A DNA stretch of 64,000 nt from Flavobacterium hydatis (GCF_000737695.1 NZ_JPRM01000006.1:186001-250000), one strand, 5' to 3'. Positions 51,837 to 61,154 are shown, counted from the first letter of the stretch. A program made the numbers and translations. The notes: generated by a model from the sequence alone, not told the origin.

Positions 51837-52514
51837 TTACGGATTAGTAGAAGAAACTTCTAATACTTTACCGTTAAAATATTTATTTCCATTTAATGTA
51901 AAATCATAAATATAAGTTGCCATTCCGTTAGCCGAAATTGGCGCTTGATATCCTGGGAAAGCTTCTTGTAACATTTCTGTCTGAACAGAACCTAATGCCA
52001 AAACATTAAATGAAATTCCTTTTTCTTTATATTCTTCTGCCAATAATTCCGATAATGTAATTACAGCACCTTTGCTAGAACTATAAGCAGCAAGTCCTGC
52101 AAATTTAAGACTTCCGCGAACTCCTCCTATAGAACTTATGGTTACCACATGACTTCCTTTTTGAAGATAAGGCAAACAAACTCTCGTAAGATTTGCTACC
52201 GCAAAAACATTTACTTTATAAATACTCTCAAAATCTGTCTGAGTAGTTTCTGCAAAAGGTTTTAAAAGCAAACTTCCCGCATTATGCACTAATGCATCTA
52301 CTTTTTTCCAAGTCGAAGAAAGAAAATCTTCTACTTTATATAATTCAGATTCATTAGATAAATCAATAGAAAGACAAGTTACATTAGAATGCTCCAAAAG
52401 CAACTGAGGAATTTTTCTAGAAATAGCCAATACTTGATGTCCCGCATTTGCAAATTGCAATGCAAGCTCATAACCAATCCCTCTACTCGTTCCTGTAATA
52501 ATAATATTTTTCAT
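51837..52514 (-). CDS. SDR family oxidoreductase
   Basis: 225 aa. NAD(P)-binding TGTSRGIGYELA, NAG motif VHNAGSLLL, catalytic Ser in ISSIGG and YSSSKGAVI (Tyr-Lys). Short-chain reductase of unknown substrate, cytoplasmic. A promoter-like TATTTTTG ends 4 bases before the ATG (52519-52526, minus strand), again suggesting a leaderless transcript. Confidence 0.9.
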   Translation of the reverse strand: MKNIIITGTSRGIGYELALQFANAGHQVLAISRKIPQLLLEHSNVTCLSIDLSNESELYKVEDFLSSTWKKVDALVHNAGSLLLKPFAETTQTDFESIYKVNVFAVANLTRVCLPYLQKGSHVVTISSIGGVRGSLKFAGLAAYSSSKGAVITLSELLAEEYKEKGISFNVLALGSVQTEMLQEAFPGYQAPISANGMATYIYDFTLNGNKYFNGKVLEVSSTNP

Positions 52515-52551
52515 GTAGCAAAAATAAGGAAAACCAATAAAAAAGCATAGT

Positions 52552-53526
52552 TTATTTAGTCATCAAAATCTCTTTTGTCGGAGAACTTGCCATATGAGTC
52601 ACTGCAGGCAACAATTCCTGAATAAATGAAGTCATATGAGGAATATCCATAACTTTAAATTCATCCGAAACATGATGATAAAATTCAAAATTTTCAAAAT
52701 CGAAAGTACTTATCGATTGGCAAGGAACTTTGAATGCTTCGAAAAAAGGATAATTATCTGATCTAAAAAACAATTGATATTCGGCTTCTTTAGGTAAGAA
52801 TCCAATCGTTTTATCACCTGTATATTCATTGATTTTTGTCGCCATATTCGATTTATCAAAACCAGTAATGTAGGCTAAGAAATCTCGTTTCATTGGCACA
52901 CCAATCATTTCTATATTAAGCTGTGTATATAAATTAAAGTTTTTAGCTTTAAGCTTTGTCGCCAAATGCTTAGAACCTAAAAGCCCTTTTTCTTCACCAG
53001 CAAAAAACACAAAAAGTACGCTTCGTTTATTCGATTTAGTTTCGCTAAAATATTTAGCCATTTCTGCAACAGCCGTAACTCCTGAAGCATCATCATTTGC
53101 TCCGTTATTTATAAAATCACCATTAACTCCTTTTTTATCAATCCCGATATGATCATAATGCGCGCTCAAAATCACAAATTCATTTTTCAGTTTCGCATCT
53201 GTTCCTTCTACATATCCAACTATATTATATGCAGGAGTTTTAAACGTAGATAATGTATCACGATAAGAAGAGAAATAAGGTTTAACCTTATTCTTTTTAA
53301 AGAAATCTTCCAGATAAATAGCAGCCGCTTCAATTCCCTTAGTTCCAGTTTCTCTACCTTCTAATTCATCCGAAGAAAGATATTTTAAAATCGACGCAAC
53401 ATCATTTTCTTTTACTTTATAAGTAATTTCTAACTTAGAAGCTGTTTGCGTAGTTTCGGTTGTAACTGTATTATTGGATTTACATCCAAAAAAGATAAAG
53501 GGAAATAAAAGTACTAGTTTTTTCAT
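52552..53526 (-). CDS. M28 family zinc aminopeptidase lipoprotein
   Basis: 324 aa. Lipobox MKKLVLLFPFIFFGC; PA-like start then the M28 zinc site: SAHYDHIG, NGANDDASG, FAGEEKGLLGS, and QLNIEMIG further on, with H in YHHVSDEF near the end. Probably periplasmic or outer-membrane-anchored aminopeptidase for peptide use. Separate from the SDR gene by 37 bases. Confidence 0.9.
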   Translation of the reverse strand: MKKLVLLFPFIFFGCKSNNTVTTETTQTASKLEITYKVKENDVASILKYLSSDELEGRETGTKGIEAAAIYLEDFFKKNKVKPYFSSYRDTLSTFKTPAYNIVGYVEGTDAKLKNEFVILSAHYDHIGIDKKGVNGDFINNGANDDASGVTAVAEMAKYFSETKSNKRSVLFVFFAGEEKGLLGSKHLATKLKAKNFNLYTQLNIEMIGVPMKRDFLAYITGFDKSNMATKINEYTGDKTIGFLPKEAEYQLFFRSDNYPFFEAFKVPCQSISTFDFENFEFYHHVSDEFKVMDIPHMTSFIQELLPAVTHMASSPTKEILMTK

Positions 53527-53876
53527 TATGTAAAGTTTTGGTTTATCTATATAATTTTAATGCTTAGCTACAACTAATTTTAACACATAGAAACATAGCT
53601 TTTTTATTCTCAAAAAAGACATTTCACTTATTTAAAAAACACATAATAAGCTATGCGAAAGAAATCTATTTCTGCTTGGTATTCTTATTTCACACATAAA
53701 TTCTATGTTCCTATGTGTGAAATAAAATTTTATAGATTAGGTCAAGCTCATTATAGATTCTTATATAAAAATAAGTATGTGCTAAGTTGTAAATATAATT
53801 ATTTTTTATTGCAAAAATAAAACCCTTTCAAGGCCGAAAAGCCGAAAGGGTTTTTATACAATTAATAAGAATACAA
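53527..53876. repeat. Repeat-rich intergenic region with inverted ACACATAG units
   Basis: ACACATAGAAACATAG near 53583-53598 and its inverted counterpart CTATGTTCCTATGTGT near 53702-53717 bracket about 100 bases with further AT-rich pieces. No gene. The acyl-CoA dehydrogenase terminator is at 53819-53856. Looks like a small MITE-like or dispersed repeat. Confidence 0.6.
53819..53856 (-). terminator. Terminator of the acyl-CoA dehydrogenase gene
   Basis: AAACCCTTTC / GAAAGGGTTT stem with an AAGGCCGAAAAGCC interior, 21 bases after the stop; T tract on the minus strand. Confidence 0.85.
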
Positions 53877-55019
53877 TTATCCCGCGATAACTGCTCTTGA
53901 AATTACTATTTTTTGAATTTCAGAAGTTCCTTCATAAATCTGTGTAATTTTTGCATCACGCATAAAACGCTCAACATGATACTCTTTTACGTATCCGTTT
54001 CCACCATGAATTTGTACCGCCTCTACAGCCGTATCCATTGCAACTTGCGAAGCAAATAATTTTGCCATTGCACCACTTACATCATAGTTATTATGTTGGT
54101 CTTTATCCCAAGCTGCTTTCATACAAAGATGACGTGCTGCTTCGATATTTACCGCCATATCTGCTAATTTAAAAGCAATAGCTTGGTGATTGCAAATTTC
54201 AGTTCCAAAAGCTTTACGTTCTTTAGAATATTTTAAAGCAAGTTCATAAGCACCAGAAGCAATTCCTAAAGCTTGAGAAGCAATACCAATTCTTCCACCT
54301 GCTAATGTTTTCATTGCAAATTTAAAACCAAATCCATCTTCACCAATTCTGTTTTCTTTAGGTACTTTTACATCACTAAACATTAATGAATGAGTATCTG
54401 AACCACGAATTCCCATTTTTTGTTCCTTAGGACCAACAGAGAAACCTGGCATATCTTTGGTCATGATTAAGGCATTGATCCCTTTATGTTTTTTCTCAGC
54501 ATCAGTTTGTACAATTACAATATAAACAGATGCAGTATTACCATTAGTAATCCAGTTTTTAGTACCGTTTACTAAATAATGGTCACCCATATCAATTCCA
54601 GAAGTTTTTTGTGATGTAGCATCACTACCAGCTTCAGGCTCACTTAAGCAAAATGCACCGTGAATTTCTCCAGAAGCTAACCCTGGTAAGTATTTTTGTT
54701 TTTGTTCTTCGGTACCAAAAGCCTGAAGTCCCCAACAAACTAATGAATTATTTACCGACATTACTACAGAAGCTGAAGCATCAACTTTCGAAATCTCTTC
54801 CATAGCAATTACGTATGAAGTTGTATCTAAACCACTTCCTCCGTATTTTGGATCAACCATCATTCCCATGAATCCGAGTTGTCCCATTTTTTTTATTTGT
54901 TCCGTAGGGAAAATTTGCTTTTCGTCTCTTTCTATCACACCTGGTAACAATTCGTTTTGAGCAAAATCTCTAGCAGCTTGTTGAATCATTAAGTGCTCTT
55001 CGGTAAGATTAAAATCCAT
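53877..55019 (-). CDS. Acyl-CoA dehydrogenase (short-chain type)
   Basis: 380 aa flavoprotein. N-terminal FNLTEEHLMIQQAARDFAQN, FAD-binding CLSEPEAGSDATSQ, NGTKNWITNG, and the C-terminal QIYEGTSEIQKIVISR with the catalytic Glu of the butyryl/short-chain acyl-CoA dehydrogenase type. First step of beta-oxidation or branched-chain amino-acid breakdown. A -7 box TACCTTTG is at 55063-55070 on the minus strand. Single gene with own terminator. Confidence 0.94.
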   Translation of the reverse strand: MDFNLTEEHLMIQQAARDFAQNELLPGVIERDEKQIFPTEQIKKMGQLGFMGMMVDPKYGGSGLDTTSYVIAMEEISKVDASASVVMSVNNSLVCWGLQAFGTEEQKQKYLPGLASGEIHGAFCLSEPEAGSDATSQKTSGIDMGDHYLVNGTKNWITNGNTASVYIVIVQTDAEKKHKGINALIMTKDMPGFSVGPKEQKMGIRGSDTHSLMFSDVKVPKENRIGEDGFGFKFAMKTLAGGRIGIASQALGIASGAYELALKYSKERKAFGTEICNHQAIAFKLADMAVNIEAARHLCMKAAWDKDQHNNYDVSGAMAKLFASQVAMDTAVEAVQIHGGNGYVKEYHVERFMRDAKITQIYEGTSEIQKIVISRAVIAG

Positions 55020-55062
55020 AGTATTATAAAATAAAAGTTGCTTTTTGTTAAAAAAATATATT

Positions 55063-55070
55063 CAAAGGTA
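55063..55070 (-). promoter_or_regulatory. -7 box of the acyl-CoA dehydrogenase gene (TACCTTTG)
   Basis: Exact TAnnTTTG on the minus strand, 43 bases before the ATG. Confidence 0.55.
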
Positions 55071-55646
55071 CTTTTTTATACTGAAATTTTCAATTCTGAA
55101 TTGCATTTTTGACTAAAGAAAAACGAACACTATATCGTTATCGTAATAATATCAAGAACTTCGCCTAGTGAAGCCAGTTTAGCAACTCATAAAATTTTAG
55201 ATGAAGAAGCACTAATAGTTACCAAAAGTCGCAAAAAATGAGATAATTACATCTGAAATTTCATCTAAAAATAATCTAAAAAAGCCTACTCTACATTGTA
55301 AAAAAAGCAACTAAACCTGTTTAAGCCAAAATTCATGTTCAAAAAACTAAACAATTTCGGTGACCATAACAAGCAATAAAATTCTATATTCCGATTACAA
55401 TTATACTATGCAAGCATAAAAAATGCTCTTTTAAAGAAAAAAAGATGAAATATAACTCCAATTTCGATCAATAAATGTCATTTTCGACCATAATATCCTC
55501 ATCAAAAAATAAGATAATTCAGCGAATATTTTCATTTCATAAACAACTAACAGCCAAAACAATAACTTTCAAATGGATATTTTCTTACATAAGTGATTTT
55601 CGCAAAAAATACAGCCCTTTTACCATTAAAATATAGAAATTAAAAG

Positions 55647-55654
55647 TATTTTTG
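55647..55654 (+). promoter_or_regulatory. -7 box of chalcone-isomerase-like copy 1 (TATTTTTG)
   Basis: AATTAAAAG-TATTTTTG, 25 bases before the ATG; the same AATTAAAAGTATTTTTG recurs before copy 2. Confidence 0.65.
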
Positions 55655-55679
55655 TCAAAATCACATAAATTACGAGAAT

Positions 55680-56255
55680 ATGAAAAACTTATTACTATTA
55701 CTTACAGTAATTTTAACTTTGCAATTCACAGAGGTAACGGCTCAAAAATCTTTCGATATTGATGGCGTTACTGTTCCAAGAACAATGCAATTTCAAAGCA
55801 AGACATTATCCTTAAATGGTGCTGGTGGAAGATCAAAAATGTGGTTAGAGGTATATGTTCAAGCGCTGTATTTATCGCAATTAAGCCAAGATCCGAAATT
55901 TATTATTGATAGTGATACCGAAATGGCTATTCGAATTGAGATTACTTCTTCGATGGTATCATCAAACAAATTGACAAAAGCCATGAATAGTGGTTTCGAA
56001 AAATCGGCTGGAGATAATCTGGAAGCGTTACGCCCAAGAATCGAACAATTTAAAAGTTTTTTAAGTGATGAAATCACCCAAAAAGATGTTTTTAAACTTA
56101 TCTACTATCCTATCGACTCATCTGTCTGGGTTTATAAAAATGATGTTCTGAAAGGAAAGGTTCAAGGTTTTGACTTCAAAAAAGCACTATTCGGAATCTG
56201 GTTATCAGACAAACCTGCTGATGAAAAATTAAAAAATCAACTATTAGGTAAATAA
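55680..56255 (+). CDS. Secreted chalcone-isomerase-like protein, copy 1
   Basis: 191 aa. Signal peptide MKNLLLLLTVILTLQFTEVTAQ, then the chalcone-isomerase-like fold: IDGVTVPRTMQFQSKTLSLN, GRSKMWLEVYVQALYLSQLS, TEMAIRIEITSSMVSS, FKLIYYPIDSSVWVYKN, FKKALFGIWLSDKPAD. The bacterial members are periplasmic and probably bind fatty-acid-like ligands rather than isomerise flavonoids. First of three tandem paralogues with the same length and their own promoters; about 75% identical to copy 2. Confidence 0.88.
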   Translation: MKNLLLLLTVILTLQFTEVTAQKSFDIDGVTVPRTMQFQSKTLSLNGAGGRSKMWLEVYVQALYLSQLSQDPKFIIDSDTEMAIRIEITSSMVSSNKLTKAMNSGFEKSAGDNLEALRPRIEQFKSFLSDEITQKDVFKLIYYPIDSSVWVYKNDVLKGKVQGFDFKKALFGIWLSDKPADEKLKNQLLGK

Positions 56256-56480
56256 TTATCTTAACTACTTAAGATTAAATAGCTCCAGTAATCAAATTTA
56301 CTGGAGTAAAATTTTCATGCCTCAAAAACAAAAACCTCAAAGAAATCTCAGAGAAAAGGAATCATTTTATCTATAAGATTTATTCTTGCAAAAAAATAAA
56401 ACTATTTTAAAAGCACACACACCTTTTTCAATTCATAAAAAAGGCAACTGAACTATGCTAGAGAAATAAAAAATTAAAAG

Positions 56481-56488
56481 TATTTTTG
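56481..56488 (+). promoter_or_regulatory. -7 box of copy 2 (TATTTTTG)
   Basis: Same AATTAAAAGTATTTTTG as copy 1, 22 bases before the ATG at 56511, showing the promoter was duplicated with the gene. Confidence 0.65.
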
Positions 56489-56510
56489 CAAAAAATTAAA
56501 ATTCAATAAA

Positions 56511-57086
56511 ATGAAAAACTTTTTACTATCCCTTACATTAATTCTGACTTTGCAATTTTCGACTGTTACTGCTCAGCAATCATTCGATATAGAAGGTGTT
56601 ATAGTTCCAAGAACAATTCAATTTCAAAACAAAGCCTTATCGTTAAATGGCGCTGGCGCTAGATCTGCAATGTGGTCGGGACTATATGTACAAGCATTAT
56701 ACTTATCGCAATTAAGCCAAGACCCGAAATTTATCATTGATAGTGATACCGAAATGGCTATCCGAATCGAAATTACATCTACATTGGTATCTGCAAAGAA
56801 ACTAACGAAATCGATGGATGATAACTTTAAGAAAACAGCCGGAAATAATGTAGAAACATTACGACCACGAATCGAAGAATTTAAAAGTTTCTTGAGTGAT
56901 GAAATCACCAAAGGCGATGTTTACAAACTTATTTATTCTCCTATCGACACTTCTGTTTGGGTTTATAAAAACGAACAATTAAAAGGAAAAATTCCTGGGT
57001 TTGATTTCAAAAAAGCACTATTCGCAATCTGGTTATCTGATAAACCTGCCGACGATAAACTGAAAGATCAATTATTAGGTAAATAA
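56511..57086 (+). CDS. Secreted chalcone-isomerase-like protein, copy 2
   Basis: 191 aa, signal peptide MKNFLLSLTLILTLQFSTVTAQ. Same domain as copy 1 (IEGVIVPRTIQFQNKALSLN, ARSAMWSGLYVQALYLSQLS, FKKALFAIWLSDKPAD). Closest relative in the window is copy 1. Monocistronic. Confidence 0.88.
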   Translation: MKNFLLSLTLILTLQFSTVTAQQSFDIEGVIVPRTIQFQNKALSLNGAGARSAMWSGLYVQALYLSQLSQDPKFIIDSDTEMAIRIEITSTLVSAKKLTKSMDDNFKKTAGNNVETLRPRIEEFKSFLSDEITKGDVYKLIYSPIDTSVWVYKNEQLKGKIPGFDFKKALFAIWLSDKPADDKLKDQLLGK

Positions 57087-57650
57087 TATACAAGAAATAC
57101 CGCTTCTCTTGGAAAACAAAAACAAGAGAAGTGGCATTAAATAGATTCACTTTTTTTGATTTCATGTTAGAAATCCTTCTACAAGCAATTAAATATTATA
57201 GTATTTAAACTACAAATAAATTGCTAACTTTTATATTTTACACCATACTTTAAATTACATGTACTTTTTACCTTATAAAAACAGCCATGTATTTATAATT
57301 TGAACTTCTGTTTGTATTCCAATTCTTGGTTAGATAAAATCAATTTATTTTACAAAATACAAACATCATAATCACTGAAAATAAGTCTCTTAAACTTAAA
57401 GTACTTACGCTATTCTATTTCTTAGAATACGAAACTCAGACCATAAAATATCTTTTGTAAGTAGCACAATATTTCCTCGAAAACATTCTTGGTTTCGAGT
57501 TGAACCTTTATTTACAACACCTTAAAGATCAAACAAATAAACTATGTTAAAATCTCTAGAGATAAGGCATTTCCTGAAAATCGGAATGTAAATTACTTTA
57601 AAAACATAGAAATTAGGCGTATTTTAGCAAAAATCATAAAATACCATACA
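57087..57650. other. 564-base gene-free region
   Basis: AT-rich, no credible gene or hairpin. Contains the diverged promoter of copy 3 (TATTTTAG at 57620-57627). Confidence 0.45.
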
Positions 57651-58226
57651 ATGAAAAATTTATTACTTTTATTTACATTAATTCTTACTTTTCAAGCCTC
57701 AACCGTAACAGCACAAAAAACCTTTACTATAGATGGTGTAACGATTCCGAGAACAATACAATTTCAAAGTAAAGCTTTATCGTTAAATGGCGGTGGAGGA
57801 AAATCGACGATGTGGCCAGGAACATATCTACAAGCATTATACTTATTACAATTAAGTCAGGATTCAAAATATATTCTTGATAGCGATTCACCAATGGCAA
57901 TGCGTATTGAAGTTACATCTTCTACAGTATCTACACCAAAATTATTAAAAGCCATAGATGATAATTTCAAAAAAACATATTCAGGCAACATAGAAACATT
58001 GCGACCTAAAATAGAAGAATTCAAAAGCTACTTTATGGGCGAAATTAATAAAAAAACTATTTTTAAACTGGTATACTCCCCTTCGGATTCCTCTGTTTGG
58101 ATTTATAAGAACAGTCAATTAAAAGGTAAAATCTCTGGCGTTGAATTCAAAAAAGCGCTCTTCGGAATCTGGTTATCTAAGACCCCAGCTGATCCAAAAC
58201 TAAAGAATCAATTATTAGGTAAATAA
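57651..58226 (+). CDS. Secreted chalcone-isomerase-like protein, copy 3
   Basis: 191 aa, signal peptide MKNLLLLFTLILTFQASTVTAQ. More diverged than copies 1 and 2 (LQLSQDSKYILDSDSPMAMR, YSGNIETLRPKIEEFKSYFM) but the length and all core segments are kept. Its -7 box has one mismatch (TATTTTAG at 57620). Followed 124 bases later by the amino-acid dehydrogenase gene. Confidence 0.88.
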   Translation: MKNLLLLFTLILTFQASTVTAQKTFTIDGVTIPRTIQFQSKALSLNGGGGKSTMWPGTYLQALYLLQLSQDSKYILDSDSPMAMRIEVTSSTVSTPKLLKAIDDNFKKTYSGNIETLRPKIEEFKSYFMGEINKKTIFKLVYSPSDSSVWIYKNSQLKGKISGVEFKKALFGIWLSKTPADPKLKNQLLGK

Positions 58227-58317
58227 TTATTTCTGAAGCTTTTTAGTTAAAAAATTAGCATAAAATAAAGCATCTGAAATATTTTAGCAAATACACATTT
58301 CGCATTATCCAATTTTT

Positions 58318-58325
58318 TATATTTG
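58318..58325 (+). promoter_or_regulatory. -7 box (TATATTTG) of the gene at 58350
   Basis: Exact TAnnTTTG, 24 bases before the ATG. Confidence 0.65.
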
Positions 58326-58349
58326 TGAAAATTAAACATATCGCAGAAA

Positions 58350-59576
58350 ATGAAAGATTTATTAAAGAAATTCGAAAATAAAGAACCTGAAATCGTATTC
58401 AATTGGAAAGATTCTGAAACTGAAGCCGAAGGATGGACAGTAATTAATTCTCTTCGAGGTGGGGCTGCCGGTGGTGGTACTCGTATGCGAAAAGGTTTGG
58501 ATATGAACGAAGTTTTATCATTGGCAAAGACAATGGAAGTAAAATTTTCAGTTTCTGGTCCTGCGATTGGTGGCGCTAAATCTGGTATTAATTTTGATCC
58601 AAACGACCCAAGAAAGAAAGGTGTTTTACAACGCTGGTACAAAGCTGTTTCTCCTTTATTAAAAAGTTATTACGGAACTGGTGGAGATTTAAACGTTGAC
58701 GAAATTCACGAAGTAATTCCAATGACAGAAGAATGTGGTGTTTGGCACCCGCAAGAAGGCGTTTTTAACGGTCACTTTAAACCTACCGAAGCTGATAAAA
58801 TTAACCGAATTGGTCAATTACGTCAAGGTGTAATTAAGGTAATCGAAAACCCTAAATTCTCTCCAGATGTAACTAGAAAATATACTGTAGCCGATATGAT
58901 TACAGGTTTTGGTGTTGCAGAGGCTATTCGTCATTTTTATGCTACTTATGGTGGTGATGTAAAAGGAAAGAAAGCAATCGTACAAGGTTTTGGAAATGTA
59001 GGTTCTGCAGCTGCTTTTTACTTAGCAGATATGGGAGCTAAAGTAATTGGAATCATCGACAGAGATGGTGGATTGATAAATGAAGAAGGTTTTTCTTTTG
59101 ACGAAATCAAAGCATTATTTTTAGCAAAAGATGGCAACAAACTTGTTGCTCAAAACATGATTCCGTTTGAAGAAATTAATGAAAAGATATGGACAATTGG
59201 AGCAGAAATTTTCACTCCATGTGCCGCTTCAAGATTGGTTACTCAAAACCAAATCGATGCATTAATAGCTAATGGACTTGAGGTTATTTCTTGTGGAGCA
59301 AATGTACCTTTTGCTGATAAAGAAATTTTCTTTGGTTCTATCATGGAGCAAGTAGATAGTAAAGTGAGTTTAATTCCTGACTTTATTTCTAACTGCGGAA
59401 TGGCTCGTGTTTTTGCTTATTTCATGGAAAAGAAAGTACAGATGACAGATGAAGCTATCTTTAATGATACTTCGGATACTATAAAAAATGCCATACAAAA
59501 AGCTCATGCTTTAAGTGCATCTAAAACAAATATCAGCGCAACAGCTTTTGAAATTGCACTGAAACAATTAGTATAA
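58350..59576 (+). CDS. Glu/Leu/Phe/Val family amino-acid dehydrogenase
   Basis: 408 aa. Substrate lysine region VSGPAIGGAKSGINFDPND, second catalytic segment KSYYGTGGDLNVDEIHEVIP (Lys-Asp type), and the NAD(P) motif VQGFGNVGSAAAFY. Oxidative deamination of glutamate or a similar amino acid, cytoplasmic. GGAKSGI rather than GGGKGG makes the exact substrate uncertain: glutamate is most likely but valine/leucine/phenylalanine enzymes share the fold. Single gene with a terminator. Confidence 0.88.
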   Translation: MKDLLKKFENKEPEIVFNWKDSETEAEGWTVINSLRGGAAGGGTRMRKGLDMNEVLSLAKTMEVKFSVSGPAIGGAKSGINFDPNDPRKKGVLQRWYKAVSPLLKSYYGTGGDLNVDEIHEVIPMTEECGVWHPQEGVFNGHFKPTEADKINRIGQLRQGVIKVIENPKFSPDVTRKYTVADMITGFGVAEAIRHFYATYGGDVKGKKAIVQGFGNVGSAAAFYLADMGAKVIGIIDRDGGLINEEGFSFDEIKALFLAKDGNKLVAQNMIPFEEINEKIWTIGAEIFTPCAASRLVTQNQIDALIANGLEVISCGANVPFADKEIFFGSIMEQVDSKVSLIPDFISNCGMARVFAYFMEKKVQMTDEAIFNDTSDTIKNAIQKAHALSASKTNISATAFEIALKQLV

Positions 59577-59600
59577 ATTATTTTATACCATAATTTAAAG

Positions 59601-59641
59601 ACGAACCGGATTAGATTAAAATCGATTTGGTTCGTTTTTTT
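59601..59641 (+). terminator. Terminator of the dehydrogenase gene
   Basis: ACGAACC / GGTTCGT stem with imperfect inner pairing, then T7. Confidence 0.8.
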
Positions 59642-59684
59642 TATACGATTGGTTTAAAAACTTTGCCCTCATTAAATTAAAGGT

Positions 59685-60010
59685 TTCACGCAGATTTACA
59701 CGAATTTAAGCGGATTTATACAGATTTGATTTAATCTCTTTTATTAAAACATAAAACCCTTTTTTTAAACTTTGCGGCCTTTGCGTAAACCTTAGCGCTC
59801 TTTGCGGTAAATTCTCGCCACAGATTAAAAGGATTAAAAAGATTAAGAGTTTCACGCAGATTTGCACAGATTTAAGCAAATTAAAACAGATTCTATTTTA
59901 TCTCTATTTATTAAATCATAAAACTCTTTTTAAACTTTGCATCCTTTTCATAAACCTTAGCGCCCTTTGCGGTTAATTCTCTCCGATAGATTAAAAACCT
60001 TTGCGGTTAA
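59685..60010. repeat. Two tandem, diverged copies of a dispersed repeat
   Basis: Copy 1 (59688-59822): GTTTCACGCAGATTTACACG, ATTTAAGCGGATTTATACAG..., ACTTTGCGGCCTTTGCG, AACCTTAGCGCTCTTTGCGG. Copy 2 (59848-59987): TTTCACGCAGATTTGCACAG, ATTTAAGCAAATTAAAACAG..., CTTTTCATAAACCTTAGCGCCC, TTTGCGG. A third partial TTTGCGGTTAAA follows. No ORF. A common type of dispersed repeat in Bacteroidota. Confidence 0.75.
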
Positions 60011-60128
60011 ATACCCTACCCAAATATTTAAAAACTTTATGCTTAAATCCCTTCCCCTCTTTGATTCTAAACAATTTTCAGTAATTTTATGCGTTTTATT
60101 AATACACTTATAAAAATTCAGCATAAAA

Positions 60129-61031
60129 ATGAGTTCACCCATTTCTTCAGATAAAAAGAAATCATTACTACTCTCTACCCTTATATATGCAACGATATTA
60201 CTATTGTTGTTCTTCATCCGATTTTGGCCACCAGCAAATGGTATGACAGAACTCGCTGGAGGTGGCGGAGGTGGTGGCGTTACCGTAAACTTTGGCGATA
60301 GCGATTTGGGCTCTGGTGCAAATTATAAAAGTGAAGTTCTAGAGGTTAAAAATCACGCAAAACAAACACCTGTAAAATCAACTCCTGAAGAAGCTACATT
60401 ATCTCAAGAAAATTCTACAGAAGAAAGTGTTGCTATTCCGCAAAAGGAAAAAACAAAAAAACCTATAACAGTTACCAAACCCGACCCGAAACCTGTTGTT
60501 GAAAAACCTAAAGTTTCGAATTCGACTAACGATGCTTTATCAAGTCTTTTAAAAGGTTCTAACAAAGGAGGTGATGGCGATGATAAAGTGGCAGGAAACA
60601 AGGGAAAATCAAACGGAAATTTAAGCTCTAACGGATATTACGGAACTGGAGGTTCTGGTGGTGGAACTGGCGGAGGAAACGGAACTGGCAACGGTATAGG
60701 AACAGGTAGCGGATACGGTTCTGGAAGTGGCGGAGGATCAGGAAGCGGTTCTGGTGGTGGATCAGGTTATTCTCTTGGTAACAGAAAAGCATTATCTAAA
60801 CCAGCTCCAAACTATACGTGTAATGAAGTAGGAAGAGTAGTTGTAGAAGTTTCTGTAGACAGAAATGGAAGAACCATAAGTGCTATTGCAGGAATTAAAG
60901 GAACTACAAACACTGCAAAATGCTTACTAGATCAAGCTAAAATAGCAGCTATGAATACCAAATGGGATGCTAGTAGCGATGCTCCCGAAAAACAAGTTGG
61001 TAAGATTATTTACAATTTCAATTTGAATTAA
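60129..61031 (+). CDS. TonB-like energy transducer
   Basis: 300 aa. One N-terminal membrane helix (SLLLSTLIYATILLLLFFIR), a Gly/Ser/Thr/Lys-rich linker (residues 60-230, GGGGGTGG-type runs), and a C-terminal domain (GRVVVEVSVDRNGR, ISAIAGIKGTT, AKCLLDQAKIAAMNTKWD) similar to TonB C-terminal domains. Would couple the proton-driven ExbB/ExbD motor to outer-membrane TonB-dependent receptors. The exbD/exbB genes are nearby, on the other strand. No PxxP-rich spacer; Gly linker instead. Terminator follows. Confidence 0.8.
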   Translation: MSSPISSDKKKSLLLSTLIYATILLLLFFIRFWPPANGMTELAGGGGGGGVTVNFGDSDLGSGANYKSEVLEVKNHAKQTPVKSTPEEATLSQENSTEESVAIPQKEKTKKPITVTKPDPKPVVEKPKVSNSTNDALSSLLKGSNKGGDGDDKVAGNKGKSNGNLSSNGYYGTGGSGGGTGGGNGTGNGIGTGSGYGSGSGGGSGSGSGGGSGYSLGNRKALSKPAPNYTCNEVGRVVVEVSVDRNGRTISAIAGIKGTTNTAKCLLDQAKIAAMNTKWDASSDAPEKQVGKIIYNFNLN

Positions 61032-61044
61032 AAATATAAGAACA

Positions 61045-61087
61045 ATAAAAAAGGCTTTCTGAAATTATCCAGAAAGCCTTTTTTATT
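61045..61087. terminator. Bidirectional rho-independent terminator
   Basis: AAGGCTTTCT / AGAAAGCCTT stem with loop GAAATTATCC, A/T tracts on both sides, between the TonB-like gene and the convergent STM3941-like gene. Confidence 0.88.
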
Positions 61088-61154
61088 AAAAATTAAAATA
61101 AGTGTGCTCAAAACATTTTTATCTCGAATTAAATCAATTCACTTTTTACAAACG

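Larger units (their letters stand above)
55020..55679. other. 660-base gene-free region
   Basis: AT-rich, no open frame worth keeping on either strand. Holds the divergent promoters (55063 minus, 55647 plus); I see nothing else convincing. Confidence 0.5.

Noticed and set aside
59640-60128. Small reverse-strand open frame over the TonB-like gene start
   Set aside because: Composed of repeat-derived sequence and antisense to a recognised gene.
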